From Pseudomonadota bacterium (GTDB lineage: Bacteria; Pseudomonadota; Alphaproteobacteria; Rhizobiales; Tepidamorphaceae), in NCBI GenBank assembly GCA_023458595.1, contig JAEWYT010000052.1, forward strand, positions 1 through 63,382: a stretch of DNA of 63,382 bases, read 5' to 3'. The notes under the pieces were generated by a model, which worked only from the letters and a program-made list of their open reading frames with translations, made no database searches and had not been told where the DNA came from. This document shows positions 49,851-58,321 of this stretch, in pieces (position 1 is the first letter of the stretch; each line of letters starts with the position of its first letter). A program made the translations under genes and the position numbers.

Positions 49851-50972
49851 ATGCAAAGTCCAGCAGCCTCAGAAACGGCAGAGATGATACGAGCTAGCCA
49901 CAGAGAGTATCTCGCGGATGCGATCCGCTGGGTGGACGACACCTATGTGGACCCGGTCGCCGCGCTGACTGCCGGTATCGGCATGTCGGGCCCCGTCCTG
50001 CTGGCGGCGGCCACAGGCGACGCAGCGCCGGGTCTCGCCGCCGCCCTTGGCAGCCTGATGATCGGCGGCATCCCGGCCGCGACAACGCTGCGTGACCAGG
50101 CGCGGCAACTGCTCACCGTGCTCGTTCCAGCCGTCGCAGCCACGGTCGTTGCGGCAGTGATCGCCGGTCACGGTTGGCTGACGGATGTGGCGATGATTGT
50201 CTTGGTCGCGTTGTCCGCCCTTCTGGGCGGCCTCGGTCGTCTGGCGGCCGTCGTGACGACGCTGTTCAACCTGTATCTGATCATCGTCCTTGCGGTCGCC
50301 GTGCCGGAGACGGGGCATCTTCGGTTCGCCGCGCTGGTGCTGGCCGGCAGCCTGTGGACGATCGTCGTCGGTGTCGCCCTCGGCGCGGCCGCGCGCTGGT
50401 GCCGGCGCCAGGCCGGTCGCGGCGATACAGGCGGGTCGGCGCATCGGCAGGCGCCGCGGCCGACGCGCCCCCGGAGCCATGCCCGTTGGCGCCGGTCGCT
50501 CCGCCGGCCCGAGGGCTGGCAGTTTCCGATCCGGCTGGCCGCGTGCCTCGGTATCGCTGTCGTTCTGCGCTGGCTGTGGCCGGACGATCATCTCCACTGG
50601 ATCGCACTGACCGTGGCGTTGCTGTCCTCGAGGGAGATCGAAGCGTTTCCCGTAAAACTGACCCAGCGCGCGCTCGGAACCGCGCTCGGCGTTGCGGCGA
50701 CGAGCCTTCTTCTTCTGTTCGACCTGCCGGGCTTCGCGATGGCGGCCGGCATCGGCGTGCTCGCGGCGGCGCGGCCGATGCTCCGTGCGCGGAACTATCT
50801 AGCCTATTCCGCCGTCATGACGCCGCTCGTCGTCGTCGTCATGGACGCGGGCCGGCCGCTCGATGCCGACGTTCTGATCGACCGTCTGGTCGCGACCCTG
50901 ATCGGCGCGGGTCTGGTCATCGCGGCGAACGCGGTCGCCGGACGCCTGCTCGTTTCGCGCGGCATGGTCTGA
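49851..50972 (+). CDS. FUSC-family membrane protein, short
   Basis: The 373-residue protein has two sets of membrane helices (about 35-185 and 225-370) split by a basic Arg/Pro-rich cytoplasmic linker (about 185-220), as in FUSC/AaeB-like proteins. The usual cytosolic domain and length of AaeB (about 650 aa) are missing, so this is a short FUSC form. Members export aromatic acids. ATG 49851 directly follows the operator; ATG 49884 after AGAAACGGCAGAG is an alternative that leaves room for a leader. It is divergent from marR. Confidence 0.8.
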   Translation: MQSPAASETAEMIRASHREYLADAIRWVDDTYVDPVAALTAGIGMSGPVLLAAATGDAAPGLAAALGSLMIGGIPAATTLRDQARQLLTVLVPAVAATVVAAVIAGHGWLTDVAMIVLVALSALLGGLGRLAAVVTTLFNLYLIIVLAVAVPETGHLRFAALVLAGSLWTIVVGVALGAAARWCRRQAGRGDTGGSAHRQAPRPTRPRSHARWRRSLRRPEGWQFPIRLAACLGIAVVLRWLWPDDHLHWIALTVALLSSREIEAFPVKLTQRALGTALGVAATSLLLLFDLPGFAMAAGIGVLAAARPMLRARNYLAYSAVMTPLVVVVMDAGRPLDADVLIDRLVATLIGAGLVIAANAVAGRLLVSRGMV

Positions 50973-51067
50973 CCCGGGCGCCATACCCGCTCGCCTGCGG
51001 CAACGTCCGAGAAGGTGCTTTGACCGCACGGCCTTTCCCGCTAAGTATCACGAACTCGGTTCCACCG

Positions 51068-52252
51068 ATGCAGGACAGGCAATTGACGGGTCAGATATAC
51101 CCCCCGAAGGAGATGATTTCGCGTCTCGTCGCCTTCGATACGACGAGTTCGAACTCCAATCTCGAGCTTATCGGGTTCGTTCGCGACTATCTCGCCGGTC
51201 ACGGCGTCGAATCGACGCTGGTGCCGAACGAGGACGGCGACAAGGCGAGTCTCTTCGCGACGATCGGCCCGAAGGATAGGGCCGGCATCGCGCTTTCGGG
51301 TCACACCGACTGCGTCCCGGTGGAGGGACAGCCGTGGTCGACGGACCCGTTCGAGGTGGTCGAAAAGGACGGCCGTCTCTACGGACGCGGCACCTGCGAC
51401 ATGAAGGGCTTCGTCGCCATCGCGCTCGCCATGGTGCCGACCTTCGTCGACAAGCCGCTGGCGACGCCGATCCACCTTGCGCTGTCCTACGACGAGGAGA
51501 CTGCCTGTACCGGCGTGCGCCCGATGATCGCCGAGCTCGGCGAAAGCCTGCCCATGCCGCGCGCCTGCATCGTCGGCGAGCCGACCCGGATGGGCGTCGT
51601 CGACGCGCACAAGACGATCACCGACTATGTCACCGTGGTCACCGGCCACGAGGCGCATTCCTCGCTGATCGACAAAGGCGCGAACGCCATTCTCGCGGCG
51701 GCCGAACTGCTGTGCGAGCTCGCCCGCATGCGCGACGACATGATCGCGCTGGGCGATCCGAGCGGCCGCTTCGACCCACCCTACACCACGGTTCATACGG
51801 GACTCATCAGCGGCGGCACGGCGCACAACATCGTGCCGCTCAAGTGTCGCTTCGAATGGGAGGTGCGCTCGCTGCCGGGCTTCGATCCGGACACGCTCAA
51901 GGAGCGGTTACGGATGTTCGGCGAGGAGCACGTCCTGCCGAAGCTGCGCAAGGTGGCGCCGACGACGGACATCGAGACGACGACCCGCATCGACGTGCGT
52001 GGTCTCGCGCCCGATCCGGGCTCGCTCGCCGAGACGCTCGCCATGCGTTTCGCCGAAAGCAACCGGACCGAGGCCGTCGCCTATGCGACGGAGGCCGGGC
52101 TGTTCCAGGAGCACGGCGTACCGAGCATCATCTGCGGACCCGGCGACATAGCCCAGGCGCACCAGCCCGACGAATATCTCGAGGTCGCGCAGGTGGATGC
52201 CTGCGTCGCCTTCATGCAGCGGCTGGCCGACGCGGCCCGCGCGGGGATCTGA
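51068..52252 (+). CDS. argE: Acetylornithine deacetylase
   Basis: ArgE removes acetyl from N-acetylornithine. This 394-residue M20 metallopeptidase has LSGHTDCVPVEG with the first zinc ligand, RGTCDMKGF, SYDEETACTG with the catalytic Glu, GEPTRM and a C-terminal AQAHQPDEYL with a zinc His. It has a Bact_transf dimerisation domain. argB, argD and argF are in the same window but not linked. It follows the FUSC-like gene by 95 bases. Confidence 0.92.
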   Translation: MQDRQLTGQIYPPKEMISRLVAFDTTSSNSNLELIGFVRDYLAGHGVESTLVPNEDGDKASLFATIGPKDRAGIALSGHTDCVPVEGQPWSTDPFEVVEKDGRLYGRGTCDMKGFVAIALAMVPTFVDKPLATPIHLALSYDEETACTGVRPMIAELGESLPMPRACIVGEPTRMGVVDAHKTITDYVTVVTGHEAHSSLIDKGANAILAAAELLCELARMRDDMIALGDPSGRFDPPYTTVHTGLISGGTAHNIVPLKCRFEWEVRSLPGFDPDTLKERLRMFGEEHVLPKLRKVAPTTDIETTTRIDVRGLAPDPGSLAETLAMRFAESNRTEAVAYATEAGLFQEHGVPSIICGPGDIAQAHQPDEYLEVAQVDACVAFMQRLADAARAGI

Positions 52253-52371
52253 ATCTCGGGTAACGGCGCCGGGATCTCTGCGGATGACGCGACAGGAGCG
52301 GAACCGCACGCGGGTGACATCCCAGGACGCAAGCCGTCGCGTCTGCGCGCAAGTGTCGGCCGGGCGCCGGG

Positions 52372-53379
52372 TCAGGCGTCGGACTGAAGCGTCGCCGGGT
52401 CGACGTGGTAGCGCGTCGAGCAGAACTCGCAGGTCACGACGATCTCGCCGTCCTTGACCATGTGATCCTGGTCGTCCTCGGAGAAGCCCTTCAGCATCTC
52501 GGTGATCCGCTCCTGCGAGCAGCGGCAGCGCTCGACGATCTGCGTCGGCTCGAACACCCTGACGCCGCGCTCGTGGTAGAGCCGGATCAGGAGGTTGCCG
52601 GCCGAGATCGACGGGTCGATCAGCTCGTGATCCTCGACGGTTTCCAGGATCAGCCGCGCCTCGGTCCACTCGTCGGCCTCCTCGAACTCGGGGATCTCGG
52701 TGCCCTCGGGGACATCGCCGGGCGGCAGGTCGCGCGCGCGGCCCTGTCCCGCCGTCGGCAGATGCTGGACGACGACACCGCCGGCGCGCCAGTGATAGGC
52801 GCGGTCGTGGTCCCTGCCGCCGCGAAACGCGCGCGCCGCGGCGAGCCGCACCGTCGTCGGGATCTGTTCCGACTGGCGGAAATAGGTGTGCGCGGCTTCC
52901 TCGAGCGTGCCGCCGTCGAGCGGCACCACGCCCTGGTAGCGGTTCGCCTGCGGGCCGGCGTCGATCGTCATGGCGAGATGGCCGTCGCCGAGCAGCGCGC
53001 CGTCGGGAACCCCGCCGCCATTGGCGCTGTCGTGCGCGACCTCAGCGACCCTCTCCGCGTCGAAGGTGGCACAGGCGCGGATGCGGTCCGGCATCTCGAA
53101 GTCGACGACCATCAGCCGCACCGGTCCGTCGGTCTGCGTCTGCAGGATGAAGCGGCCCTCGATCTTCAGCGCCGAGCCGAGCAGGACGGTGAGGGTTACC
53201 GCTTCGGCGAGCAGCGCGGCGACGGCATCCGGATAGTCGTGACGCGACAGGATGGTGTCGATCGCAGGGCCGAGCCGCACCACACGACCACGCACGTCTA
53301 GGCCCTCGACCGCGAACGGAACGACGAAATCGTCCGCCGAGGTGTCGAGCACCGCTCCGGCCGGTGCGGGAGAGGACAT
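52372..53379 (-). CDS. hslO: Redox-regulated chaperone Hsp33
   Basis: HslO protects proteins from oxidative unfolding. The 335-residue protein has the N-terminal substrate domain and a C-terminal zinc centre with CRC (in VERCRCSQER) and CEFC, the four zinc cysteines that form disulfides on oxidation. The ATG overlaps the argF stop (TGATG), so it is translated with the arginine genes, as often in Rhizobiales. It converges with argE. Confidence 0.94.
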   Translation of the reverse strand: MSSPAPAGAVLDTSADDFVVPFAVEGLDVRGRVVRLGPAIDTILSRHDYPDAVAALLAEAVTLTVLLGSALKIEGRFILQTQTDGPVRLMVVDFEMPDRIRACATFDAERVAEVAHDSANGGGVPDGALLGDGHLAMTIDAGPQANRYQGVVPLDGGTLEEAAHTYFRQSEQIPTTVRLAAARAFRGGRDHDRAYHWRAGGVVVQHLPTAGQGRARDLPPGDVPEGTEIPEFEEADEWTEARLILETVEDHELIDPSISAGNLLIRLYHERGVRVFEPTQIVERCRCSQERITEMLKGFSEDDQDHMVKDGEIVVTCEFCSTRYHVDPATLQSDA

Positions 53380-54302
53380 CAGGCCGCGCCGGCGCCGAAG
53401 CACCAGGCCAGGATTCCCTTCTGCGCGTGCAGGCGGTTCTCCGCCTCGTCGAAGACGACAGACTGCGGGCCGTCCATGACCGAGTCCGTTACCTCCTCGC
53501 CGCGGTGTGCCGGCAGACAGTGCATGAAGATCGCCTCGGGCGAGGCGGCGGCCATCAGCGCGTCGTTGACCTGATACGGCTTCAGCAGGTTGTGACGCCG
53601 CTCCCGCTCGCTGTCGCCCATCGACACCCAGGTGTCCGTGACGACGCAGTCGGCGCCGGCGACCGCCTCGAAGGGGTCGTCGAATACGCTGACGTCGGCC
53701 TTCTCGCGCTCGCACCAGTCGAGCAGATCCTCCTTCGGCTTGAGGCCGTCGGGGCTCGCGATCTTCAGCGCGAAATTGAACCGGGCGGCGGCATGCGCCC
53801 ACGAGGCGGTGACGTTGTTGGAATCGCCCGTCCACGCGATCGTGCGCCCGGCGATCGGGCCGCGATGCTCCTCGAAGGTCATCACGTCGGCCATCACCTG
53901 GCAGGGATGGGTGAGCCGCGTCAGGCCGTTGATGACGGGTATCGAGGCATTGCCCGCGAGTTCCAGCATCGCCCTGTGATCGAGGATGCGGATCATGATC
54001 GCGTCGACGTAGCGCGACAGCACACGCGCGGTGTCGCCGATCGTCTCGCCGCGGCCGAGCTGCATCTCGCTGCCGGTCAGGAAGATCGTCTCGCCGCCGA
54101 GCTGGCGCATGGCGACGTCGAAGGAGACGCGCGTGCGCGTCGACGGCTTGTCGAAGATCATCGCCAGGATCTTGCCGCTGAGCAGCGGCTGGCGGCCGTC
54201 GTTGTCCGCCTTCATCTGGCGGCTGTGGTCGATGATGCGGCGCAGGTCCTGCGGGGAGACCTCCGTCAGGTCGACGAAATGCCGGGGGGCCATCGCGGTC
54301 AT
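53379..54302 (-). CDS. argF: Ornithine carbamoyltransferase
   Basis: ArgF makes citrulline from ornithine and carbamoyl phosphate. The 307-residue protein has carbamoyl-phosphate motif FDKPSTRTRVSF, the HPCQ motif (LTRLTHPCQVMADV) and the ornithine-binding HCLPAHRGEEV segment. ATG 54302 overlaps the argD stop by four bases (ATGA). argD-argF-hslO thus form a tightly coupled set. Confidence 0.95.
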   Translation of the reverse strand: MTAMAPRHFVDLTEVSPQDLRRIIDHSRQMKADNDGRQPLLSGKILAMIFDKPSTRTRVSFDVAMRQLGGETIFLTGSEMQLGRGETIGDTARVLSRYVDAIMIRILDHRAMLELAGNASIPVINGLTRLTHPCQVMADVMTFEEHRGPIAGRTIAWTGDSNNVTASWAHAAARFNFALKIASPDGLKPKEDLLDWCEREKADVSVFDDPFEAVAGADCVVTDTWVSMGDSERERRHNLLKPYQVNDALMAAASPEAIFMHCLPAHRGEEVTDSVMDGPQSVVFDEAENRLHAQKGILAWCFGAGAA

Positions 54303-55492
54303 TCTCCGGCCTCCACGGCTTCCCGCGCGACGGCGGCGCAGGCGGCTTCGATCCGGTCGAGCGCAAGGTCGATATCGGCGTTCCCGATGACGAGCGGCGG
54401 CACCAGCCGGATGACGTTGTCGCCCGCCCCGACCGAGAGCACGTGCTGGTCGCGCAGCGCCGCGATCACGTCCTTGCTCGGTACCTTGCACTTGATGCCG
54501 AGCATCAGGCCCTCGCCGCGCACCTCGTCGACGACGCCGGGATGGGTGTCCTGGATGCGGGCGAGGCCCTGGCGGAAGCGCAGGCCGGCGTCGCGCACGT
54601 GGTCGAGGAAGCCCGGCGCCAACACGATGTCGAGCACCGCGTTGCCGACCGCCATGGCGAGCGGATTGCCGCCGAAGGTGGTGCCGTGCACGCCGTGCAC
54701 CATGCCCTTGGCCGCATCGCGGGTGGCAAGGCAGGCGCCCATCGGGAAGCCGCCGCCGATGCCCTTGGCAATCGCCATGATGTCCGGCGCGACGCCCGAC
54801 CACTCGTAGGCGAACAGCTTGCCGGTGCGCCCGACGCCCGACTGCACCTCGTCGTAGATAAGGAGCATTCCGTGCTCGTCGCACAGCTGGCGCAGCGTCC
54901 GCAGGAAGGCGTTCGGGAAGGCGCGGATGCCGCCCTCGCCCTGCACCGGCTCGAGCAGGATGCCGGCCGTCTGGGGGCCGATCGCGGCCTTCACCGCATC
55001 GAGGTCGCCGAACGGCACCTGGTCGAAGCCGTCGACCTTCGGTCCGAAGCCCTCGAGGTACTTGGCCTGGCCGCCGGCGGCGATCGTCGCCAGCGTGCGG
55101 CCGTGGAAGGCGCCCTCGAAGGTGATCAGCCGGTAGCGCTCGGGCTGGCCGTTCGCATAGTGGTAGCGGCGCGCCGTCTTGATCGCGGCCTCGACGGCCT
55201 CGGCGCCGGAATTGGTGAAGAAGCTGACCTCGGCGAACGTGATGTCCGCCAGTCGCTCGCCGAGGCGGGCCTGTTCCGGAATCTCGTAGAGGTTCGACAC
55301 GTGCCACAGGCGCTTGGCCTGTTCGGTCAGCGCCTCGATGAGATGGGGATGGCTGTGACCGAGCGAGTTGACCGCGATACCACTGGCGAAGTCGAGATAT
55401 TCCTCGCCGTCCACGGTGAACAGCCGAATGCCTTCGCCCCGCTCGAAAGCGAGGTCGGCCCGCGCGAAGGTTGGGTACAGCGCAGACGTCAC
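54299..55492 (-). CDS. argD: Acetylornithine aminotransferase
   Basis: ArgD converts N-acetylglutamate semialdehyde to acetylornithine with PLP (and may also serve lysine synthesis). The 397-residue class-III aminotransferase has TNSGAEAVEAAIKTAR, DEVQSGVGRTG and the PLP lysine in IAKGIGGGFP. I chose GTG 55492, which gives the usual N-terminus (TSALYPTFARADLAFERGEG). An ATG at 55543 lies within a hairpin and would add 17 unrelated residues. Confidence 0.93.
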   Translation of the reverse strand: MTSALYPTFARADLAFERGEGIRLFTVDGEEYLDFASGIAVNSLGHSHPHLIEALTEQAKRLWHVSNLYEIPEQARLGERLADITFAEVSFFTNSGAEAVEAAIKTARRYHYANGQPERYRLITFEGAFHGRTLATIAAGGQAKYLEGFGPKVDGFDQVPFGDLDAVKAAIGPQTAGILLEPVQGEGGIRAFPNAFLRTLRQLCDEHGMLLIYDEVQSGVGRTGKLFAYEWSGVAPDIMAIAKGIGGGFPMGACLATRDAAKGMVHGVHGTTFGGNPLAMAVGNAVLDIVLAPGFLDHVRDAGLRFRQGLARIQDTHPGVVDEVRGEGLMLGIKCKVPSKDVIAALRDQHVLSVGAGDNVIRLVPPLVIGNADIDLALDRIEAACAAVAREAVEAGE

Positions 55493-55523
55493 GGCTCTAA
55501 ATCCTGATCCAGAAACGAAATAT

Positions 55524-55541
55524 GCCGCCTGCGCAGGCGGC
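55524..55541. terminator. Perfect 18-bp palindrome between the hydrolase gene and argD
   Basis: GCCGCCTGCGCAGGCGGC is fully self-complementary and is followed on the minus strand by ATATTTCGTTTC. It may terminate the hydrolase transcript or sit in the argD leader. The T tract is weak. Confidence 0.5.
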
Positions 55542-55574
55542 ACTGTCGTAATTCTAGGCAGAGCGCGGGCGATG

Positions 55575-56399
55575 TCAATTGCGCCCGTAAGCCGGATTTT
55601 TCGCCGCTTCCAGGTGCTGCAGGGCCTCGCGCATGGCCTCGGCGAACTCTGGCCGGTCGTAGAGATCGTTGTGACCGGCTCCCTGAATCTCCGTCGAATG
55701 GACGAGCCGCTTCGCCGCCGCCCGCACCGGCGCCGACCGGGCGGCGGGCACGATGGTGTCGTTCTGCGCGGTGATGATTGCGACCGGCGCGTCGACGGAG
55801 CGCAGATAGTCGGCGGTGTCGATGTGGTTGAGCAGCAGAGCTCCGACCGGCGCCCAGGGGTAGTGGTGACGGGCGAGCGCCTCCAGGCTGTCGAACGGCG
55901 TCACCATCAGCAGGCCGGAGACCGGTCGCTCGGCGGCCAGATGCGCGGCGACGCCGGCCCCGATCGAGAAGCCGACGGCGACGATCCCCTGCGGCGCGTC
56001 GAGGTGGTCGTGGACGGCCACGGCGTCTGCAAGCAGCGCCTTCGCGCTCGGCCTGCCGCCGCTCGGCCGATAGCCGCGGTAGTAGACGGCCATCACGTCG
56101 TTTGAAGGAAACAGCCGATGCAGGAGATGGGCGACGGATGCGGCGTTCCATGCGTTGCCGCCGAAGCCGAGGATCAGCGGCTGCGTCGCCGCCGGGGACC
56201 GCGCGGCGATGCGCAGCGCCGCGATCTCGACGCCGTCCGGCATCGCGATCCTCGTCAGCTCGGCACCCGGCGGCAGCGTGTCGGGCGTGCTCCCCGAGGC
56301 ACCCGTCGGGAACAGGATCCGGGTCTGCACGAGGTAGCTGACGGCCACCAGCGCGGCGTAGGCGAGGGCGAGACCGAAGGCGAGTTTCACGAGCCACAT
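55575..56399 (-). CDS. Membrane-anchored alpha/beta hydrolase (ABHD13/BEM46-like)
   Basis: The 274-residue protein starts with a membrane anchor (MWLVKLAFGLALAYAALVAV) and has the alpha/beta-hydrolase core: LGFGGNAWNA for the oxyanion part, nucleophile elbow VGFSIGAGVAA (Ser), Asp in TAQNDTIVP and His in GAGHNDLY. The substrate is unknown. ATG 56399 starts the anchor; an upstream ATG at 56483 is possible. It lies opposite gcrA. Confidence 0.85.
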   Translation of the reverse strand: MWLVKLAFGLALAYAALVAVSYLVQTRILFPTGASGSTPDTLPPGAELTRIAMPDGVEIAALRIAARSPAATQPLILGFGGNAWNAASVAHLLHRLFPSNDVMAVYYRGYRPSGGRPSAKALLADAVAVHDHLDAPQGIVAVGFSIGAGVAAHLAAERPVSGLLMVTPFDSLEALARHHYPWAPVGALLLNHIDTADYLRSVDAPVAIITAQNDTIVPAARSAPVRAAAKRLVHSTEIQGAGHNDLYDRPEFAEAMREALQHLEAAKNPAYGRN

Positions 56400-56476
56400 G
56401 CGCCATTGTTCCCAGCAACGGACCGTCGCCGCAACGTCCGTCCGGGTCGCGTCGGAGGGGCGAGTGTTGCATTCGC

Positions 56477-56664
56477 GACTCACTTCGGCGCGATCGTTGG
56501 GGAAATCGTTGACGAATGGTTTATGCGGGGTTTACGCCGAGTCCGCCGGTATTGTAGCGTGCAGTCGTTGAGTACGACATTTCGTGCGGCGGACCAGTCT
56601 AGTCACCCAGATTTAGTGGGAATCGCGGATCGCAATTCGGCGAAGTCGCGACGGACTCGGAGTC
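56477..56664 (+). promoter_or_regulatory. Cluster of five GANTC (CcrM) sites upstream of gcrA
   Basis: GANTC occurs at 56477 (GACTC), 56539 (GAGTC), 56620 (GAATC), 56654 (GACTC) and 56660 (GAGTC), the last two only one base apart and about 30 bases before the start codon. In alphaproteobacteria CcrM methylates GANTC and GcrA acts at such promoters with sigma-70, so methylation-linked autoregulation is likely. No -10 can be singled out. Confidence 0.6.
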
Positions 56665-56692
56665 TGTCCGCAACCCGGACATGGAGCGGCGG

Positions 56693-57211
56693 ATGTCTTG
56701 GACTGATGAACGTGTCGAACTCCTGAGAAAGCTCTGGACGGACGGGCTGAGCGCCAGCCAGATCGCGGCCGAGCTTGGGGGTGTGACGCGCAACGCGGTG
56801 ATCGGCAAGGTGCACCGGCTCGGCCTTTCGGGCCGCACCAAGACCACGCGGCCATCGGCGCCGCGCGTGCGCAAGGTGCGTCGTCCCTCGATGCCGCCGC
56901 GCCCGTCGACGCGTGTGATCGGCAACACCGCGCTGAAGCTGAACGTGGTCGCGGATCAGCAGCTCGACGCCGAAGTGGTGCCGATGCGCGCGCTCGCCCC
57001 CGTCGAGGAACTGTTCATCCCGCCGGAGGAGCGCGCCACGATCCTGCAGCTCACCGAGCACACCTGCAAATGGCCGATCGGCGATCCGGGCCAGGAGGAT
57101 TTCTATTTCTGCGGCCGCCGCTCGATGAGCGGACTGCCCTATTGCGAGCATCACTGCCGCGTGGCCTATCAGCCCGCCTCCGACCGGCGGCGGTCGAAGT
57201 CGGCGGACTGA
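56693..57211 (+). CDS. gcrA: Cell-cycle regulator GcrA
   Basis: GcrA is a transcription factor of the alphaproteobacterial cell cycle that binds sigma-70 and methylated GANTC DNA. The 172-residue protein begins at ATG 56693 with the canonical MSWTDERVELLRKLWTDGLS and GVTRNAVIGKVHRLGLSGR, the N-terminal DNA-binding HTH. A basic linker follows, then the C-terminal sigma-binding domain with CKWPIGDPGQEDFYFCG and PYCEHHCRVAYQ, whose Cys and His residues resemble a zinc site. Its upstream region has five GANTC sites. Confidence 0.95.
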   Translation: MSWTDERVELLRKLWTDGLSASQIAAELGGVTRNAVIGKVHRLGLSGRTKTTRPSAPRVRKVRRPSMPPRPSTRVIGNTALKLNVVADQQLDAEVVPMRALAPVEELFIPPEERATILQLTEHTCKWPIGDPGQEDFYFCGRRSMSGLPYCEHHCRVAYQPASDRRRSKSAD

Positions 57212-57226
57212 GGTCGGCCGGCCGTC

Positions 57227-58261
57227 TCAGGACGTCCTGACCGGCCAGGTGTCGCTCAGGCGATAGCCGTTCGGCCACGGATCGTCCGGGTCCAGCATGT
57301 GCTGGTGCGTTCCGGTGATCCACGCCCGTCCCGAGATCTCCGGAACGATCGCATCCAGTCCGCCGACTTTCGCCTCGGCGACGATCCGCCCCGTGAACCG
57401 GGAGTCGATGATCGACTCCGCGATGAACGTGTCGCCGACCTGCATCAGCCCGCGGGCGCGCAGAAGCGCCATGCGCGCCGACACGGCGGTCCCGGTCGGC
57501 GAGCGGTCGATCTTGCCGGGCTGGATCGCGACCGCGTGGCGGGAAACGGTCGCGCCGTTCTCGCGGCGCAGAGGTCCCGCCATCAGGCAGAACGAGATGT
57601 GGGCCCAGTCCGGGTTCTCCGGGTGGCGGAAGCCGAGCTGCTCGTTGGCCGCGTTGGTGATCCTAATCCCCGTGTCCGAGAGGTCGCGCGCTTCCGGCGC
57701 CTCGAGCGCGAAGCCCAGCGCGTCGGCGTCGACGACGACGAAGCTGTCGCCGCCGTAGGCGGTGTCGACGTTCAGCGTTCCCAAGCCCTCGACTTCGAGC
57801 GGCACCGACATCCGGTCCGCGAAGGCCGGAACGTTGCGCACGACGATCCGCTCCGCCTTGCCGTTCCTGCATTCGGCGGTAACTTCGATCAGGCCGCCGG
57901 GCGCCTCCAGCGTCATCGCCGTCACCGGCTCGTGCATCTCGATGATCCCGCTGTCGAGCAGCACGGTCGCCACGCAGATCGAGTTCGATCCCGACATCGG
58001 CGGCGTGTCCTCCGGCTCCATGATGATGAAGCCCATGGCCGCGCGCGCATCCTTCGGCGGTACCAGCAGGTTCACGTGCCGGAAAACGCCGCCGCGCGGC
58101 TCGTTCAGGAGGAACCGGCGCAATGCCTGGTCCTGCGCGATCCAGCGAGACTGCTGCCACAGCGTCTCGCCCGGCGGCGGCGCCACGCCGCCGACGATCA
58201 CGTCGCCGACCTCGCCCTCGGCGTGGCAGCTGACGACGTGGATGACCTTGCTCGCGCGCAT
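57227..58261 (-). CDS. Proline racemase-family protein, probable hydroxyproline dehydratase-like, both catalytic Cys replaced
   Basis: The 344-residue protein has the duplicated proline-racemase fold. The first catalytic motif reads MSGSNSICV, with Ser90 at the position where racemases have Cys; the second reads DRSPTGTAV, with Thr256 in place of the second Cys. Trans-3-hydroxy-L-proline dehydratases keep Cys and have Thr second. Here neither Cys is kept, which argues against racemase activity and suggests dehydratase or another activity. No proline or hydroxyproline genes are adjacent. It converges with gcrA. Confidence 0.8.
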   Translation of the reverse strand: MRASKVIHVVSCHAEGEVGDVIVGGVAPPPGETLWQQSRWIAQDQALRRFLLNEPRGGVFRHVNLLVPPKDARAAMGFIIMEPEDTPPMSGSNSICVATVLLDSGIIEMHEPVTAMTLEAPGGLIEVTAECRNGKAERIVVRNVPAFADRMSVPLEVEGLGTLNVDTAYGGDSFVVVDADALGFALEAPEARDLSDTGIRITNAANEQLGFRHPENPDWAHISFCLMAGPLRRENGATVSRHAVAIQPGKIDRSPTGTAVSARMALLRARGLMQVGDTFIAESIIDSRFTGRIVAEAKVGGLDAIVPEISGRAWITGTHQHMLDPDDPWPNGYRLSDTWPVRTS

Positions 58262-58321
58262 GGGATCGTTCCCTCTCCGGCCTGTCCGGACAGGGAACCG
58301 CGAACCCGGTCGCGATACAAG

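Noticed and set aside
55492..55543. ATG at 55543 as the argD start.
   Set aside because: It lies beside the perfect 18-bp palindrome and adds residues unlike any ArgD; the GTG at 55492 gives the normal N-terminus.
57227..58261. Annotation as proline racemase or 4-hydroxyproline epimerase.
   Set aside because: Both catalytic cysteine positions are changed (Ser90, Thr256), so racemisation by the two-base Cys mechanism is not expected.
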